The position numbers and the translations under genes are program-made. Shown here piece by piece: positions 45,450 to 58,539 of a DNA stretch of 64,000 nt. The first letter of the stretch is position 1. Each line of letters opens with the position of its first letter. The notes under the pieces were generated by a model. It was not told where the DNA came from. It ran no database searches and worked only from the letters and a program-made list of their open reading frames with translations. Origin of the DNA: Lumbricus rubellus (Eukaryota > Annelida > Clitellata > Crassiclitellata > Lumbricidae); the NCBI GenBank assembly GCA_945859605.1, contig OX243811.1:54960069-55024068 (forward strand), given 5' to 3'.

Positions 45450-48400
45450 TTGTCTAATCACTCGACCGTAACGATAGCACGTAGATCATTCAGTCTCAAC
45501 CACAGCACGAATATTTTAGCTTAGCTGCTATTTTGAAAAAGCTATGATCACGTGCCGCCTAACGCTAGACTTACAAGCTTCAAATTTGCTTACATCATTT
45601 TAAAAGCAATATTGCACCCCGTGCATGCGTAGGCTATACCAAAATAATTAGCCTTCAATGCATATTGCTTGCATTTGTAATGTAGGTTGCGTGGCTTCGT
45701 GCTCTTAATTGTGCTAGTGCTGTGTGTTTTGCGTGTGTAGGAAAAGATGATATTTGTTTGCATATAGTGAGTCGTCAATTCTCAGTATGCACATTGCACT
45801 CGAAATGCATAATATATATATACAGAAAGAGAACGTCGTGTAGAATGGATTTCAACAGATGAGTTTTATACCCAAAAGACGCCTGCGTCTCTTTCTAGCA
45901 GGCAGAATAATCAAGATCTCGAAGTGGGGGGTTGCATGGAGAAAAACGCTTGTCACGTAGGCTACCTTGATGCCAATGATCAATTCATGACGTCACACAA
46001 AGCACTGAAAACACGAACTGCCCATTCGACCTACACAGAATAATAATTCTGGTCGCATTCCACTCTATGACATACCAGGTCTAAGCTTATTATAGACAGC
46101 GCCGTGCATGCATTGCTTACGCAGGACAAATATGCGAGCAAAATGTATGCTTACATTTTGCCTATAACCGTAGGCCTATATACAGAAATTTATGTAAATA
46201 GAAACAAATAGTATAGACTAATTGCATGTATGCATGCTTGCATATATAAGTTAGCCTACATGCATGCATGATATTAATTACATATATACTGCACTGCTTA
46301 AGTTTAGATGTAGCCTAGTTTAATGTGGTCCACAAAGCTGTAACATTGTTATAACTATTACAGTATTACACGCATAAATATACGTGTATAAACACATGCA
46401 GTTATAATCCTACGCTTATAAGCGTATTATTATTTTCACAACGCGTTCGTCCTCGTCTTGTCTGGTGTACGTCCGCATCTCTTTCGTTTGAGCCAAAAAA
46501 TTCTCTTTACATTCTACATTCAGAATGGAGGAGACGTTGGGCTGAGAAGCACAATGTACAGTAGGCCTATAGTCCAATAGTAGCCTACGTCTCCGCTCTA
46601 CATAGCATTTTAATGTCAAGAAGGGCATTTGCGCTTGTATAGTGTAAGCACTGGTCTTTATAGCAAAAGCGATGAACTGATACCTTAGCTCAAACTGAAT
46701 GGACGGACACTTTTATGTATACACTACATGTATGTATACAGTCTAATGAATGCTAGAAACCTGAAAGACTTCATTCCGTCTGTTAATAGACAAGAATTTG
46801 AAACAGACTCCAGACGCACACAGGCACACGTACATACAGACAGACACACAGACACTGTCAGACACCCAAAGAGCTAGGACTACACAGAGGTGCACACACA
46901 GACACATACCGACACACACAAATGCACGCACAGCCATACAGAGTCACACACAGGCACACACATACGCTCGCGCGCACACATGCAGACCATAGAGATAATT
47001 ATAATTATTATACTATTATGGTCATAACGCAATCGATTGCGATAAGCAGATAACACTACAATCTTTTCACACACAATAATTTTACTCTTTGGCACAATCA
47101 TCGCTGTATTAGGATTAAGAAATCAAAGGCTAAAATACAGTTCGTCGGTTTTCGTGACTTTGTGTTGTTTCATCAAAATATCTCTAACGACTTCGGTATT
47201 TCCGATCCGTTGCATATTCATCTACAACTTTCTAAAGACTCTATATTTGCCTATGGCTGTCACAACTTGAGCACAACACGAACCATGACATTGATTGATT
47301 AATATTTTATAGCCTAATACAAAGATTTAAAAATAATCTAACAGTTGCCCTCAAATACATATATGACTGCCAACAGGTTGAGCATTATGAGCAATGAGCA
47401 TAGACAGCTGCTGTAAAGAACTATACAGAGTGGGAGGGAATCGCGTCGAAGGCTCACATGTCCTTGAAGATTGAACTATCTATAGGCAGACCGAACCGCC
47501 GATTATTATTATAGAAGTAGCCTATACCTCGCTATCTTCGACAGCCCTATAATTATGTCGTAATTCATGCGATATCGCGAAGAGTAGGGCCTACGGTTAG
47601 AGTCCCACTGAGACGGCCAGGACCTGCATTGTCCTGCAACATAATAATAATTATAGGGACCTTGGACAAGTCCTTCGGTTCTTCGCTCAATGTTGGTTGA
47701 CGTCGTTGAGTGATACTTGGCCATCAGATAGCAGCTGTGCTCAATTCGTGCATAACCCAATTTCATATCTATAGTGATAATTATTTCAAGATTATATTCT
47801 GATGTATGATGTTGAGTGCAGCTATCATCACCTCGATCGATGTCTATAATTTCGTATTATTCTCTATCATTTCCATTAGTTAGATATTTTGTTTGGCTGC
47901 TCTGCATTATGAAGGCCTTCCAGAATGACCTAGACTAACACCGCACCAATGCATAATATGCGATGTAATGCAGTGGTTTAGGAGCTTAGTCTACTCTACA
48001 TGTAGGCCTACATGTAGGCCTATGTGACTACTTTACTTAAGCAAATCTAACATAATGGTTTTAATCACGCCAATGCGTAGGCCTAAAGTCTCTGTCTCAT
48101 TTCTTTTCTTATATTTTTGTGGAAACACTAGACTTATATGCAGTCTATTGCGTTGCGTATGTGTGGGCCTATATATCTTTGTATGTTATTCTGTCACTTT
48201 TTACCTTTGCTAATAGCCGTATACCTACATGTACATGGTCACCGTGTAGGGGGCTGAAGGTATAATTATGTGAGGGGCACGACGTAGTTATTTAGCCCCG
48301 CCCCAACATCATAAATCGGAAACTGGGACAATTTTTTATAGCCTTTGAACTTTTCTGCTTCGTCCTGACGTTGGTGACTGCTTATACCACAACCTACATG

Positions 48401-48740
48401 TACGTAGAACGCGTAGGACCTACATGCAAGTAATTTTAGGCTTTGCACAGTGTATATCCTCCCCTCATGTATAGTATGATATACACACAGCTTTTAATAG
48501 CACATAACTTTCTGCCTCTGCGTGGACCAGCTGTTTCACATGCCTAAGAGTCAGTCGCGGATCGAGTTTTGCATTAATAATAAAAGTTGAAAGACGTTCA
48601 AAGCTATAAGAATGGCCATTTTTATCTCGCACCCTGGTGTTACCTGTCTAGCTGTGTGTCGGTCTATTAATAGACTTCGTCTACATGTAGATTCTTAAAT
48701 GACGGACGACTGGTTTTAGACAGAAAGAGAAGGATAGACT
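45450..48740. other. intergenic; no gene recognised
   Basis: Contains a CA-rich microsatellite (about 46815-46985) and a GACCTTGGACAAGTCCTTC fragment near 47657-47677 that resembles the core of SINE family A. Otherwise nothing recognisable. Confidence 0.4.
46815..46985. repeat. CA-rich degenerate microsatellite
   Basis: Interrupted CACA/CAGACA units. They open long Thr/His and Val/Cys frames on both strands, which I treat as artefacts. Confidence 0.85.
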
Positions 48741-48744
48741 ACGA

Positions 48745-49205
48745 CACTGTGACAGAAAGGTATTTGGTGGCAGAAGGGTGTTCGGTGGCTGAATGGTATT
48801 CCGTGGTAGAAGGGTATTCCGTGGCAGAAGGGTATAGGCTCTGGCAGAAAGAATGGTATTATGTGGCAGAAGGGTATTCCGTGGCATCAGGGAATAGAAC
48901 TATAGGCTCTGGCAGAATGGCATATCTGTGCCAGAGGGTATTCGGTGTTAGAATGGTATTCTGTGATATAGATGGTATTCTGTGATAAATGGGTAGGCTG
49001 TGGCAGGTGTGACAGAAAGGTATTTTGCGACGGAAGGGTTGGCTATGACAGAAAGGTACATGTAGTCTGTGGTAGAAGGGTATTCTGTGACTGAAGACTG
49101 CAGAATGGTATTCTGTGACTGAAAGGTGTTCTGTGGCAGAATGGTATTCTGTGACAGAAGGGTGCATGTTCTGTGGCAAAAGGGTATTCGGCGTCAGAAC
49201 TCAGA
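48745..49205. repeat. minisatellite of GGCAGAAGGGTATTC(T/C)GT units
   Basis: About twenty-five degenerate units of 16-22 bp (for example GTGGCAGAAGGGTATTCCGT, and variants with GTGACAGAAAGGTATT) in one orientation. Frames on both strands stay open because of the periodicity. Unit length is irregular, which argues against a coding role. Confidence 0.9.
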
Positions 49206-49649
49206 AGGGCATACGGCTGCGGATCTGAGCTCACGAATGTTATCGTAGGATGACCAGTAGAAGTGAATGCTTGGATAGTGACAAGAAGTACATAATATAG
49301 CAGACTGTAAATGCTATACTAACTATAGCAGGCCTACTGAAAAGAGTCCAATGCATTCCATTAGTTTACCTTAGTTTAGTCTATCACCGAAGTTGAGGAT
49401 TCGGATTTAAGATGTATGTCCCTTGACTCCCTCCCTGTTGTAACCAACTAAAATTGGGTTGTTCTTGAGGAGTGAGGTGGAGAGGACAACAGAGCGAGGG
49501 GAAGGAGGAGGGGCAGTCGGTTATCGTCATTATTCACAACCGATTTTATAAGTCATTGTGTCATATAGGCCTATGCCTGGAGCAGCTGGGGCCATAAATA
49601 TATTCTGAAACCCATAAATATTGCCACGTGCATGAACACATAATTATAG

Positions 49650-49905
49650 TCCATCATTCGACTGAACATGGTTTGCTCTATGTTCCTTTTGCTCGTACCT
49701 TCAGAAGGCAGAACCGTGTCCTCTCGGCTGTACGACCTTCAACCTGGAATCGTATACCACTTGACGCTCCGCTCCCTTTCTCTAGAACTCTTTCTCAGGC
49801 ATTCCACTCGCATTTTGAGACAGTTTATTTGGCCGCTCTGCATGAGGCTGGTAGTGCCTCTGAGTAGTCCACATGAAGAGGTGCTATACAAATTGTCAAG
49901 ATCAT
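49650..49905 (+). mobile_element. LINE 3' remnant (CR1/L2-like)
   Basis: The plus strand encodes VPFARTFRRQNRVLSAVRPS, TWNRIP and FSRTLSQAFHSHFE, the typical extreme C-terminus of such LINEs, then a stop and GAGGTGCTATACAAATTGTC followed by ATAA units. The 3' end matches that of the remnant at 2665-3058. Confidence 0.65.
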
Positions 49906-50117
49906 AATAATAATTGTAATAACAACAATTATTATAACGAATGTTAACTCCAAAACAACACATCTCTACGAACAGTTTCTTAGAACCTGAGGGATTAGAC
50001 TTACATTGACCTCGGATGATAAAAAAATAATGATGATAACTGACTTCCAATAGTTGACTAATCATTAATCAATGTTCACAATGATGAAAATAATATGTCC
50101 TGGTGATGATTTCACTT

Positions 50118-53100
50118 TCAGACTTCGGAATAGTTTGGCGTTGACTCGCACTTGGCTTTTAGCTTCATGATGCTTTGGCTGGAAAGTTTCGCCGTCGTTG
50201 AAGATGCAGTCTCTTCGGAGAGGAGAGTCCTATCACCTGGAAACGATTGAACCTGTGTTGAATCCATCTGTTGCTGCTGAACGATGGACGATGCTACCTG
50301 CTGCCAGAATACTGTGCGTTGATGATGCGTTTTGAATGCTGGATCAGCATAAATGTCTGACTTCATATTAGTGTGGCTGGAGGAGGGCGAGGTGGAATTG
50401 AGAACGTCGGCTACATCCGTTGCATCCTACAATCAAACGATATATCTCATCTTTAGTCAACAATGCGCACGTGGTTGCAGGACTACCTCGTGATGATAGT
50501 TAAGAGGGTCAATGAAGGTTGTTCCAAAGAATAATTTGTCGAGAAAATGAGCAGAAAGATAAAGTTAGAGTATAGTGTCAAAACAATCAGAGTAGCCGAG
50601 CAAAAGACAAAGACGTAGATTGAAAAAAAAAGATTGAATGAATTCAAAATTAATGACAGAATGATCAATCAATCAATCAATCAAAATATTTTTATTTTGC
50701 AACCAGTATACATGAAAGGTTCACACATCGTTCACATTGGCTACAAAAAAGGGAGGCCCTAAAGGGATTTTTAAAAATCCCGCTGTCTAGGGACACCAAC
50801 TATTAATGACTTGACGATGCAAGGTGGCCATGACGAAGTCTTTGCAAAATCAACACAGTGACTGACAAAAAAGATAAAGCAACTTATACTAGAGAACGGA
50901 AGAAAAAACAAAACACAAAAACAGGAAACTGAAAACCTCAACACTGCTGAGTCACAAACAATAATGAAAAAGAACAAAAAAATCTTAACTATAGGCTACT
51001 GAACTGTACTGTACAGAGACCAACTGCAATGCACATACTGAGCGAACACTACTTTAATTTTATTTGGTAACTTCTATTAGAAAGGCGCTAAATTTCTTCT
51101 TAAATGTCCAAATACTGGGGCTCAATTTTATTTCCCTTGGAATTTTTTCCCAAGTGGTAACCCCAGTAGACTTAATAGAAAACTGGCGCGTGTTAGTGCG
51201 AGCATAGGTTCGGTGGTACAAAGAAGAGTATCTTGTAAAATGAGAATGAACCTGGGATGAAAGCTGAAAATAATTTTTGTATATAGGTGGCAGAAGGCTT
51301 CGATCAAACCGGTACATAAATTAATGACATAGGCTATTAAGTTTAAAATAGTTTGGTTAGAAAGGTAGACCCACGTAGCAGACTTGCAGCAGAGGGAAGA
51401 TAAATTAGATAATATCATCAAATTGGAACAGCTTAGCAAAGTAAGTTTTATTCGAGTCGCTGATCTTTTTATACATGTACCCAGCGAGAAGTGCTTTTAA
51501 AAGTCAACTGAACACTGATGCATACATTTTGGCCTACATAAAATCTGTCCTGTCCGTAACTGTCTAATCTATCGATATGGTTTTTGACTGAGCGTCTGTG
51601 ATAACAGGCTGGGGTCTGCGACTTAGACAAGGAGGACTACTTGGGCGATGTAGATTGTAGATTATCGATTTCGATTGAAAGCTTCTAATGAGCAATATTA
51701 TAAGTGATACTGCTAACCTTTTGAGAAATTGTTGTCAAAACCGAATCCTGATGAACTTCCTTTTCGTCTTCTGCTTCCAGGACTTTCTTCCGCAATGACC
51801 TCTTGCCCTCTTTCATCCGATCTTTTGAAACATCGACCAGTGACGCTGCTCTCCTCAACTCATCTTCGCTCTTCTCGGATGCAGGCCAATTACTCGCCCT
51901 TACCTTCATACTTCTCTGCTCAGCTCCCCGAGCATCTGCTTCTCCTTTGCTCGCGTACTCAGCTCCCCGAGTATTTCCATTTCCTTCCCTTTTGCTTAGG
52001 CCTACATGCTCAGTCATATGAGTGACTCCTGCTACCAATTGTCCGCTGCTCACCTGGCCAGCACTCTGAGTTCTTTCGCGGACGCTTCCAGATCTCCCGC
52101 TCACGTGCTCAGCTGTCGGGCGATTGTCTTGGATTTCGTTGTGGTGGGATGCAGTGTGGATGATGACATTCCTCCGTTCGGTTGATACTGAAGAGGTGGA
52201 TTTCTGAAGGTTGTGCTGCTTCTCTGGAAATCTGTTTCTTGTGAGTTTTGTTGACTTTCGCTTTGAATTCTTCAATATGCGTTCATTATGTCTGACGGTG
52301 AATTGCCACTCCTCATCTTCGTTGTCATCGTTGTCTCTGTGGCTATTGTTGTAGCTGCTGCTGCTGCTGCTGATGATGTTGTCGTTGCGGATGGTGGGAT
52401 GCTTCAGTGATGCGAATCGTCTCAAGGATACTTTGTCTCCTGCACATAAATTCCAAATAAAAGTAGATGCATTCAACTTTCAGCAATGGTTTGATAAGGT
52501 TTTTTTATAGCTCAACCAACCCTAGAGTTCACTTCACTCGCCACAATGTACTCAATTACTCATTTGATTGCTTGCTTACTCGCATATATGTCACCTCTTT
52601 CAATGATGTATCATAATAAATTATGAGATTCGAGAGTTACTTTGATGATTATCACTTTCACGAAGTAGATATAACGCAGAACTTGAAGTCTAAGTGATCA
52701 GCTCAGACATTCGTCGAATAACTTCGTGATAAGAGAATGGTCAAGTGGGAAAAGATCTGACTCAGCTGTGTATGTCATGGAGTCATATCCTGACTGTAAC
52801 CTATAGTGGTTAAATGGTCACCATCGCCCTTATGCATTAAAATGACTATACCCGGTTGAGCCATGCTATTACGCTCACATGCATGCAGAGCAGAGGAGTA
52901 AAACCTAGAACAGGAAGTGAAAGCGATTCCCAAATATTGAACCATAACATATCTTAATATGAAATATACATGACTTATGTACCGTATAGGCCTACCATTG
53001 AGAGATTTTACCGCGAATTACAATTGAGATTAGATAACATTCGAACATCTGAAGTTGGTGCAATTGGCAGATTAAACTGAAGACAGTGAAGAGTCGATCC

Positions 53101-55248
53101 TGGAGTAGGCCATAACCCTAAGACCATTATTCAAGACTGAGTGCATGAGCGCTTGTCCGAATAGATATACGACTTTGAACAACAGTCTTGCTATCGTTTG
53201 AAGTCAAAGATTGCATTGATAATTATATGCTACAATCATCATCTTGATAGCGACAAGGAACTTGACAAAATAAATGTCCTAGAAGTTCATGCAGTTGCTC
53301 AACTTTAGCCTACCAATGGCAGATAGAATTTCTTCAGTAATATTTAACAACAGTCAGCATGTACAAAGCCCATGCAGACCTGCAGAGCCTTGGTGATAAT
53401 TCACACACGACCTACGTGTCTCAGCATATGATAGGTCCGTTTTCAATTTCTGTAAAGTCTAAACTGAAGCATAGAGCTCTGTGCACTTATTTAGCGATAA
53501 AATAAAACGCCTTCGCAAAGTTATGATAAAGTCATTTTTTTCTACATGTGCATTGTACAAGCCTATATGCAAGCTTACAGAATTCGTAATACTACAGAGT
53601 AGGCCTACTTAAGCTTATTTATTATAAGATCAGACGTGATGCATGAGGCAATAGCACTGCAGATAGGGCCTAATCGTATTCGTAGGAGTAACTATAAACT
53701 CCAAATTCCAACACCAAAGGTAGGCTTAAAGTTGCGTGGGCCTATGTATAGACCTAGCATATTAACACACTCATATCTTAGAGCCTTATATAGAGCCTTA
53801 GAGATTGTATTGCTGCAAAGTGCACGGTGGTGGTAATGGCGGTGGTGATAGAGGCGGCAAAATTAAAAACTTTATGTAGGAAAATATCAGCTGTCCTCCG
53901 ACCAATTGATGAAAATAATAATATCAAATATCACAGCATCAGTGAGGACCGAATTTGTTCGTTGAGTTTAGCCAAGAGATACTATTGATCAAGTTACATG
54001 TAAAGACCCATAAAGAGATAAATAGTGTTTTATCCGGTACAGATTCGACAGTGGACGACATTCGACTAAGCCGGAAACACATTGTGTTTCATATAAAATT
54101 ATAGCCTTTGAGCCTACAACATGATGTAGGCTACATCGCTTCACGACAAACTTTGAACTGAGTCCGATGTCTAATAATATCATTATGCCTACTCGTCCAG
54201 GGTCTAAGTGGAAAAGCAGATTTAGAATTGTATATATGGCATGGTCCTATTTCAAAGATCAATCAATTTTAAGAAGATAACACGCTTAGTTGCTCACATA
54301 AGAGCTAGTTCGGCCTATTATTATAGGCCTAAGTGGCTCTCTAATCTTACGTAGCATGCAATGTGTGCTACGATTGTCCGAAATTCGGTTATCATCCTAA
54401 TATGGTCAGATTGGCTGTGTCACCAAATCCAGTCAGATCCAGTTGCAAAATATTTAACACAAACCTGACTGATAAGCTGATTCATACGACGGCCTTTGGT
54501 CACAGCATCAACGTCACATAACCCAATTATTGTGTAGGACATAACAAGTCCATCCTTGGAAACGTCTGAACTATGGATTTCATGTGTCTGACGTAATTAT
54601 ACCTTGCCAGAATGTCGATCAATAGATAAAAGATTATGGAAATGTGGGTTATAGGCCTATTATATGCATTTATAAATAGTATTATATTGGCTAAATGTCG
54701 ACATGCTGGCAGTGAATAGAGTACTGACGTTGCTGCCCATCACTTTCTGTTTGTATAACTTGTAGCTTATAAATAAGATCTGTCCCAGAAATATTTCGTT
54801 GTTTACCTTTTTCCACTCGGTCCATTCCAGTGAGATTTCTTCCTCTGACAGAGGTCGTCCTATCCACCGGAAGCAAAGAGGAACGTCCTTTTCGAAGTAA
54901 GAGCTGCTCTCGAGACAACAACTGTTCGTCTGCTGCTGCACTGCTTCTTCGACTTTTTGCTTCTTCCGCTCTCATCAGCTGCAGCTCGAGATCGTGATTC
55001 CTCCTCTCAGCGTCTCTCCTTCGATCTACCTCCATTGACAACTCATAGCGAGTCAACTCCTGCAAGTCTTTCAGCTGCTTCTCAAGATCGTCCGCTTTGT
55101 GTTCTGCTATTTGTCTCTTCTCTTTCTCAACTAACACCTGCGACTGAAGATCCTGCAGTAACTGTTCCACGTTGCCAAAGTCAGAATTCGCATATCGCGC
55201 TGTCTCGCGATAGTTTCCGGACCGAAGCAACACTTTCTGCGCAGACAT
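50118..55248 (-). CDS. coiled-coil protein of unknown function, three coding exons
   Basis: I do not recognise this gene. Predicted product 490 residues; exons 55248-54807, 52439-51718 and 50426-50118, joined in phases 1 and 0, with TGA at 50120-50118. Exon 1 begins MSAQKVLLRSGNYRETARYA and has a strong coiled coil at about 28-120 (LLQDLQSQVLVEKEKRQIAE, then KADDLEKQLKDLQ and DAERRNHDLELQLMRAEEAK). Exons 2 and 3 encode a hydrophilic, Ser/Glu/Arg-rich region with no domain, apart from a Ser tract (SSSSSS) and QQQQ. Donors are AAAAG|GTAAAC and AAAAG|GTTAGC; acceptors are ATGTGCAG and GATTGTAG. Exon 3 contains other possible donors (TTCCAG|GTGATA), so longer forms may exist. A cytoskeletal or scaffold role is only a guess. 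Confidence 0.65.
50668..51440 (-). mobile_element. LINE remnant with (TTGA)n tail
   Basis: In intron 2 of the coiled-coil gene, same strand. Two overlapping frames show LINE C-terminal residues: NLIAYVINL and LLPPIYKNYFQL, then HFTRYSSLYHRTYARTNTRQ, FSIKSTGVTTWEKIPREIKL and FKKKFSAFLI. The order H-Y-x-R...RT...FSI...G...W..IP is the typical end of non-LTR retrotransposon ORF2. The element ends in a TTGA repeat on its sense strand (plus-strand ATCAATCAATCAAT, 50665-50685). It is frameshifted and dead. Confidence 0.65.
52440..54806 (-). other. intron 1 of the coiled-coil gene; nothing recognised
   Basis: AT-rich intron. No transposon ends or coding frames that I can support. Confidence 0.45.
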
Positions 55249-58200
55249 TCTACTAGGCCTATTCAACAGTGACTAATATTAACAATCTCTGCTTAGGTCT
55301 ATCAAAACATAAAACCTGTAGCGAGTAACACTATTCTCAAATGGAACAGCTGATCGTTGATCATATATGCGATCGTTTGCGATGGTTAGTACCACCTATT
55401 TCACCTAACAAGCATTAGGTCTACACGGCAAGGTCAAATATTGCTTCTGTCCTACAGAGAGTTTACTAATTTATCCAACGGTGATCGTTGCTACGAAGTT
55501 CAGCATAAAATGATTATGCTTTAATACGATGAGTTGAGAGAGACGTACAGCTCTTATAGGATTGACTCCGATAATACTGAAGTTCGCTTATCGGATTTGA
55601 CAAATCGATGTTATGTAGACCTAGGCCCAGGCCTACCGTATAGCTGATCTCGGGAGCTATTGGCCTACAGAAAGCTCGCTTGCTTGGATCAAGATATGTG
55701 CAGATATAGGCCGACATTATCGTCTTAAAATGACGACCATTGGCAGTAACTGCTATTAGCGAGATCTGCTAATCAATGCAGGTGTGTCATTTTTGTTCTC
55801 TGTGCCAGTTTTGATAAATTATGGAAGTAGGCCTAAGTAGAACGCTTAGCGTAGCCTATAGGCCTATTATGGCAAAATATTCCTCGGAGTAATCCTATAA
55901 TAAAGTAGGCTCACTCCTAAATAGGCCTATAAAGAAATGTGTTTTTTCTGCATGTTCAATCTCAATGAACGCTCAGCTTTTAGGAAGCGGTGAGCTATTA
56001 GGCCTAAATTGAGACATTGGGTAAGCTCACGTGACACGGTGACAGTGAACTGATACTCGAGAGACTGTAATAGGTAGAAGTGCAGTGAAGAATAGGTCTA
56101 CGCACAGCGCCTTGGTCAGTGTTGAACTTGAACCTAGACGTCTCTGGTGGAACTTGTGTTGGAAGTCCCCCCCCCCCATGAATGACATTCCCAGAACCTC
56201 AGAAAAAATTATTATCAATTAATTACAACTATAAAGGCTGATTGACGAATAGCCTAACTATGTTTACAAAGTAAAAAATTGTCTTTGGAGATTGAAAACA
56301 TGATAACTTTTTAAATTAACGGAATTTTTAGTTGGGCGACATCTATAGTTCAGAGTTAAATGCACGGCATAGAGATGTACGCTATATATATAAAATATAT
56401 AGGCTAGAGAGAGTATGGCCTATCTCCGCTGCATAAAAAAGTGAAGTCATCAACGACCATAATATATATTTAACGGTAATCACGCCAGTGACGTCACAAG
56501 CCATGTTAGTTTTAAATTTTTTACTTTTCCAGCTGTTGGAAGGTGTAAGACTGTGATTGGTCAGCACGATTACTGTCGATTAGACGTGATTTGATTGGCC
56601 GGCACGATTACAGAAACGACATCAATATGGCGGCGTGATATTCCCTCTAGCCATTGATATGTATTATATGGCTGGATTGGAACAGCTTCGTATAGTGGTC
56701 CATGGCCGACGGCGAATAGCACGTGACTTCCTGTAAGGGGGACGCGGCCTTGGTCCTATGTAAACACATGTTAAATTCATCAACTTTAAAGGCTATTTTC
56801 AAGAAATCTGGTCAGTGGCCGCTAAATACAGTTAGGTTGAATGTTTTGTATGTCATTCAACTCAAAAACCCTCGGCTGGTTTTAAACAATTTTGTATCAT
56901 CGCTGAGAAATTTGCGTTTTAAGCCGAAGAGTGTTCCGCCTATCCTTTACTATGGTTTGCCTCTAGGAGTTCTGGGACTTGCCCCAGAGAATCCTGGGAC
57001 TTGCCCCAGAGAATCCTGGGAGTTGCTATTGGCTTTGCCTCAAAGAATCATGGGATATCCATGAGTGAGCGATAATCCGTACTTTCATAGGCCAGTTCCA
57101 ATCCAGTAACTATTTAGTACATATCAATGCCTCTAGCGTTATATTTATTATAATACATCTCTATGATGCACGGTCACAAAATATTCACGAGATTCCAGTC
57201 CTGTACTCCTGTACATGCAGAGCTCCTAGGACGTCATTGCAAGATTATCTTGATAAAGAATATAGATAAAGAACTAAGATATTTGATATAGACGGCGTCC
57301 ATTTAACTGAGCTTTGAAGCAAATTAGATTTTAGTTTTATTTAACTACTTCGCAGGATTCGTGTGATTGGGCCCCTATTCTGTTGTTGTCGCATCGAGGT
57401 CGGTTTTGTAGGAATAAACTGTAGGCCTATATTAATTTATTATGACTTTAGGGCCAGATTGCGTTCATGTTAGTTTCAGTGCTAAAAGTGTTAAAAAAAG
57501 AAGTGCATTGAGTCTTTCCAAAAGAAGTGTCAGGCCCTTACATTTTAAGGTGTGCTGGCCAAATAAGTGGCAGGACGGCATAGATATCTGAAAAGAAGTG
57601 CCAGGACGCCGTCCATGACCGTCCTGCCACACTTTGAGACCTGGTTAGTTTGAATTAATTAACGAAGATCACTCTTTTGATGAAACTGCTATTATATAAT
57701 TGACCTAGTAAGGATAATTAATTAATCTAATTAATTACTGGTAAAAAATGATAACAACAGTAATACTTAGAAACAAGCAACTTTTTAAGCACCTTGCTCC
57801 TCTATCCAGAAATTGCATTTCAATTCCACCAGCTGGCCTAAGCCCTGTCCCTGCTTTAAAGGTCACCAAATACTGACCAATGTTGCGACCAAAGATCACA
57901 TTGATATCCGTCATGTCATGTTCATGTGGAAAGCCAACCTCAATACCTCCTCGACCGGATCAATTCCCTAGAGACTCGACATAAATTCGTTCCAACAGTG
58001 TGTCTGCCTGCAGCCTGTCTGCTGGAGTTTATCATGAGCAAGTTTTCGCTTTGGTGACACACTCTGGTTCATCAGCTACACTACAGCCTTCTTCTGAGTT
58101 TGACTTGCACATATACAGATCGACCATTCGACCTACTGTCATTATCATATTTGGACAATCTATTTTAATATAGGAAGAAACATGAATGAATAAGAAGCCT

Positions 58201-58537
58201 AAGCTAGTATTAGAGATCTCTGGTTAGTTTCCTTCTTAAGGCGAATAGTAAGACTATTTCAAATGGTCGTTTGATGTGGTACGGCCATACTACTATGGTA
58301 TGTTTACAAAATTCCTTTCAATGTTTTAATTTTCAATGCATTTTGATATGACTGGTATACACTATACGCTACCCATTCTGTATAGGTACATTTGTATTTT
58401 TCATATTAATATATTATGATGTAACGATGGCTGCAATGTAGGAATTAAATATTGGGTATTGGGCTGCAAAATGATAGGAAGGTATAAGACTTCAGACATT
58501 CTATCTTACTTTCTCCTACTTTTTTCGTTGCTTTCAG
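55249..58537. other. intergenic region between divergent genes
   Basis: Separates the minus-strand coiled-coil gene from the plus-strand 192-residue gene and so should hold both promoters and 5' untranslated exons; I cannot place them. It contains a C9 run (56167-56176), a triplicated 23-bp unit CTGGGACTTGCCCCAGAGAA (56966-57030) whose ends can pair, and a CCAGGACGgC-type repeat at 57560-57635. Confidence 0.4.
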
Positions 58538-58539
58538 AA

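Noticed and set aside
46743..47101. Cys/Val-rich and His/Thr-rich frames
   Set aside because: CA-rich microsatellite artefacts on both strands.
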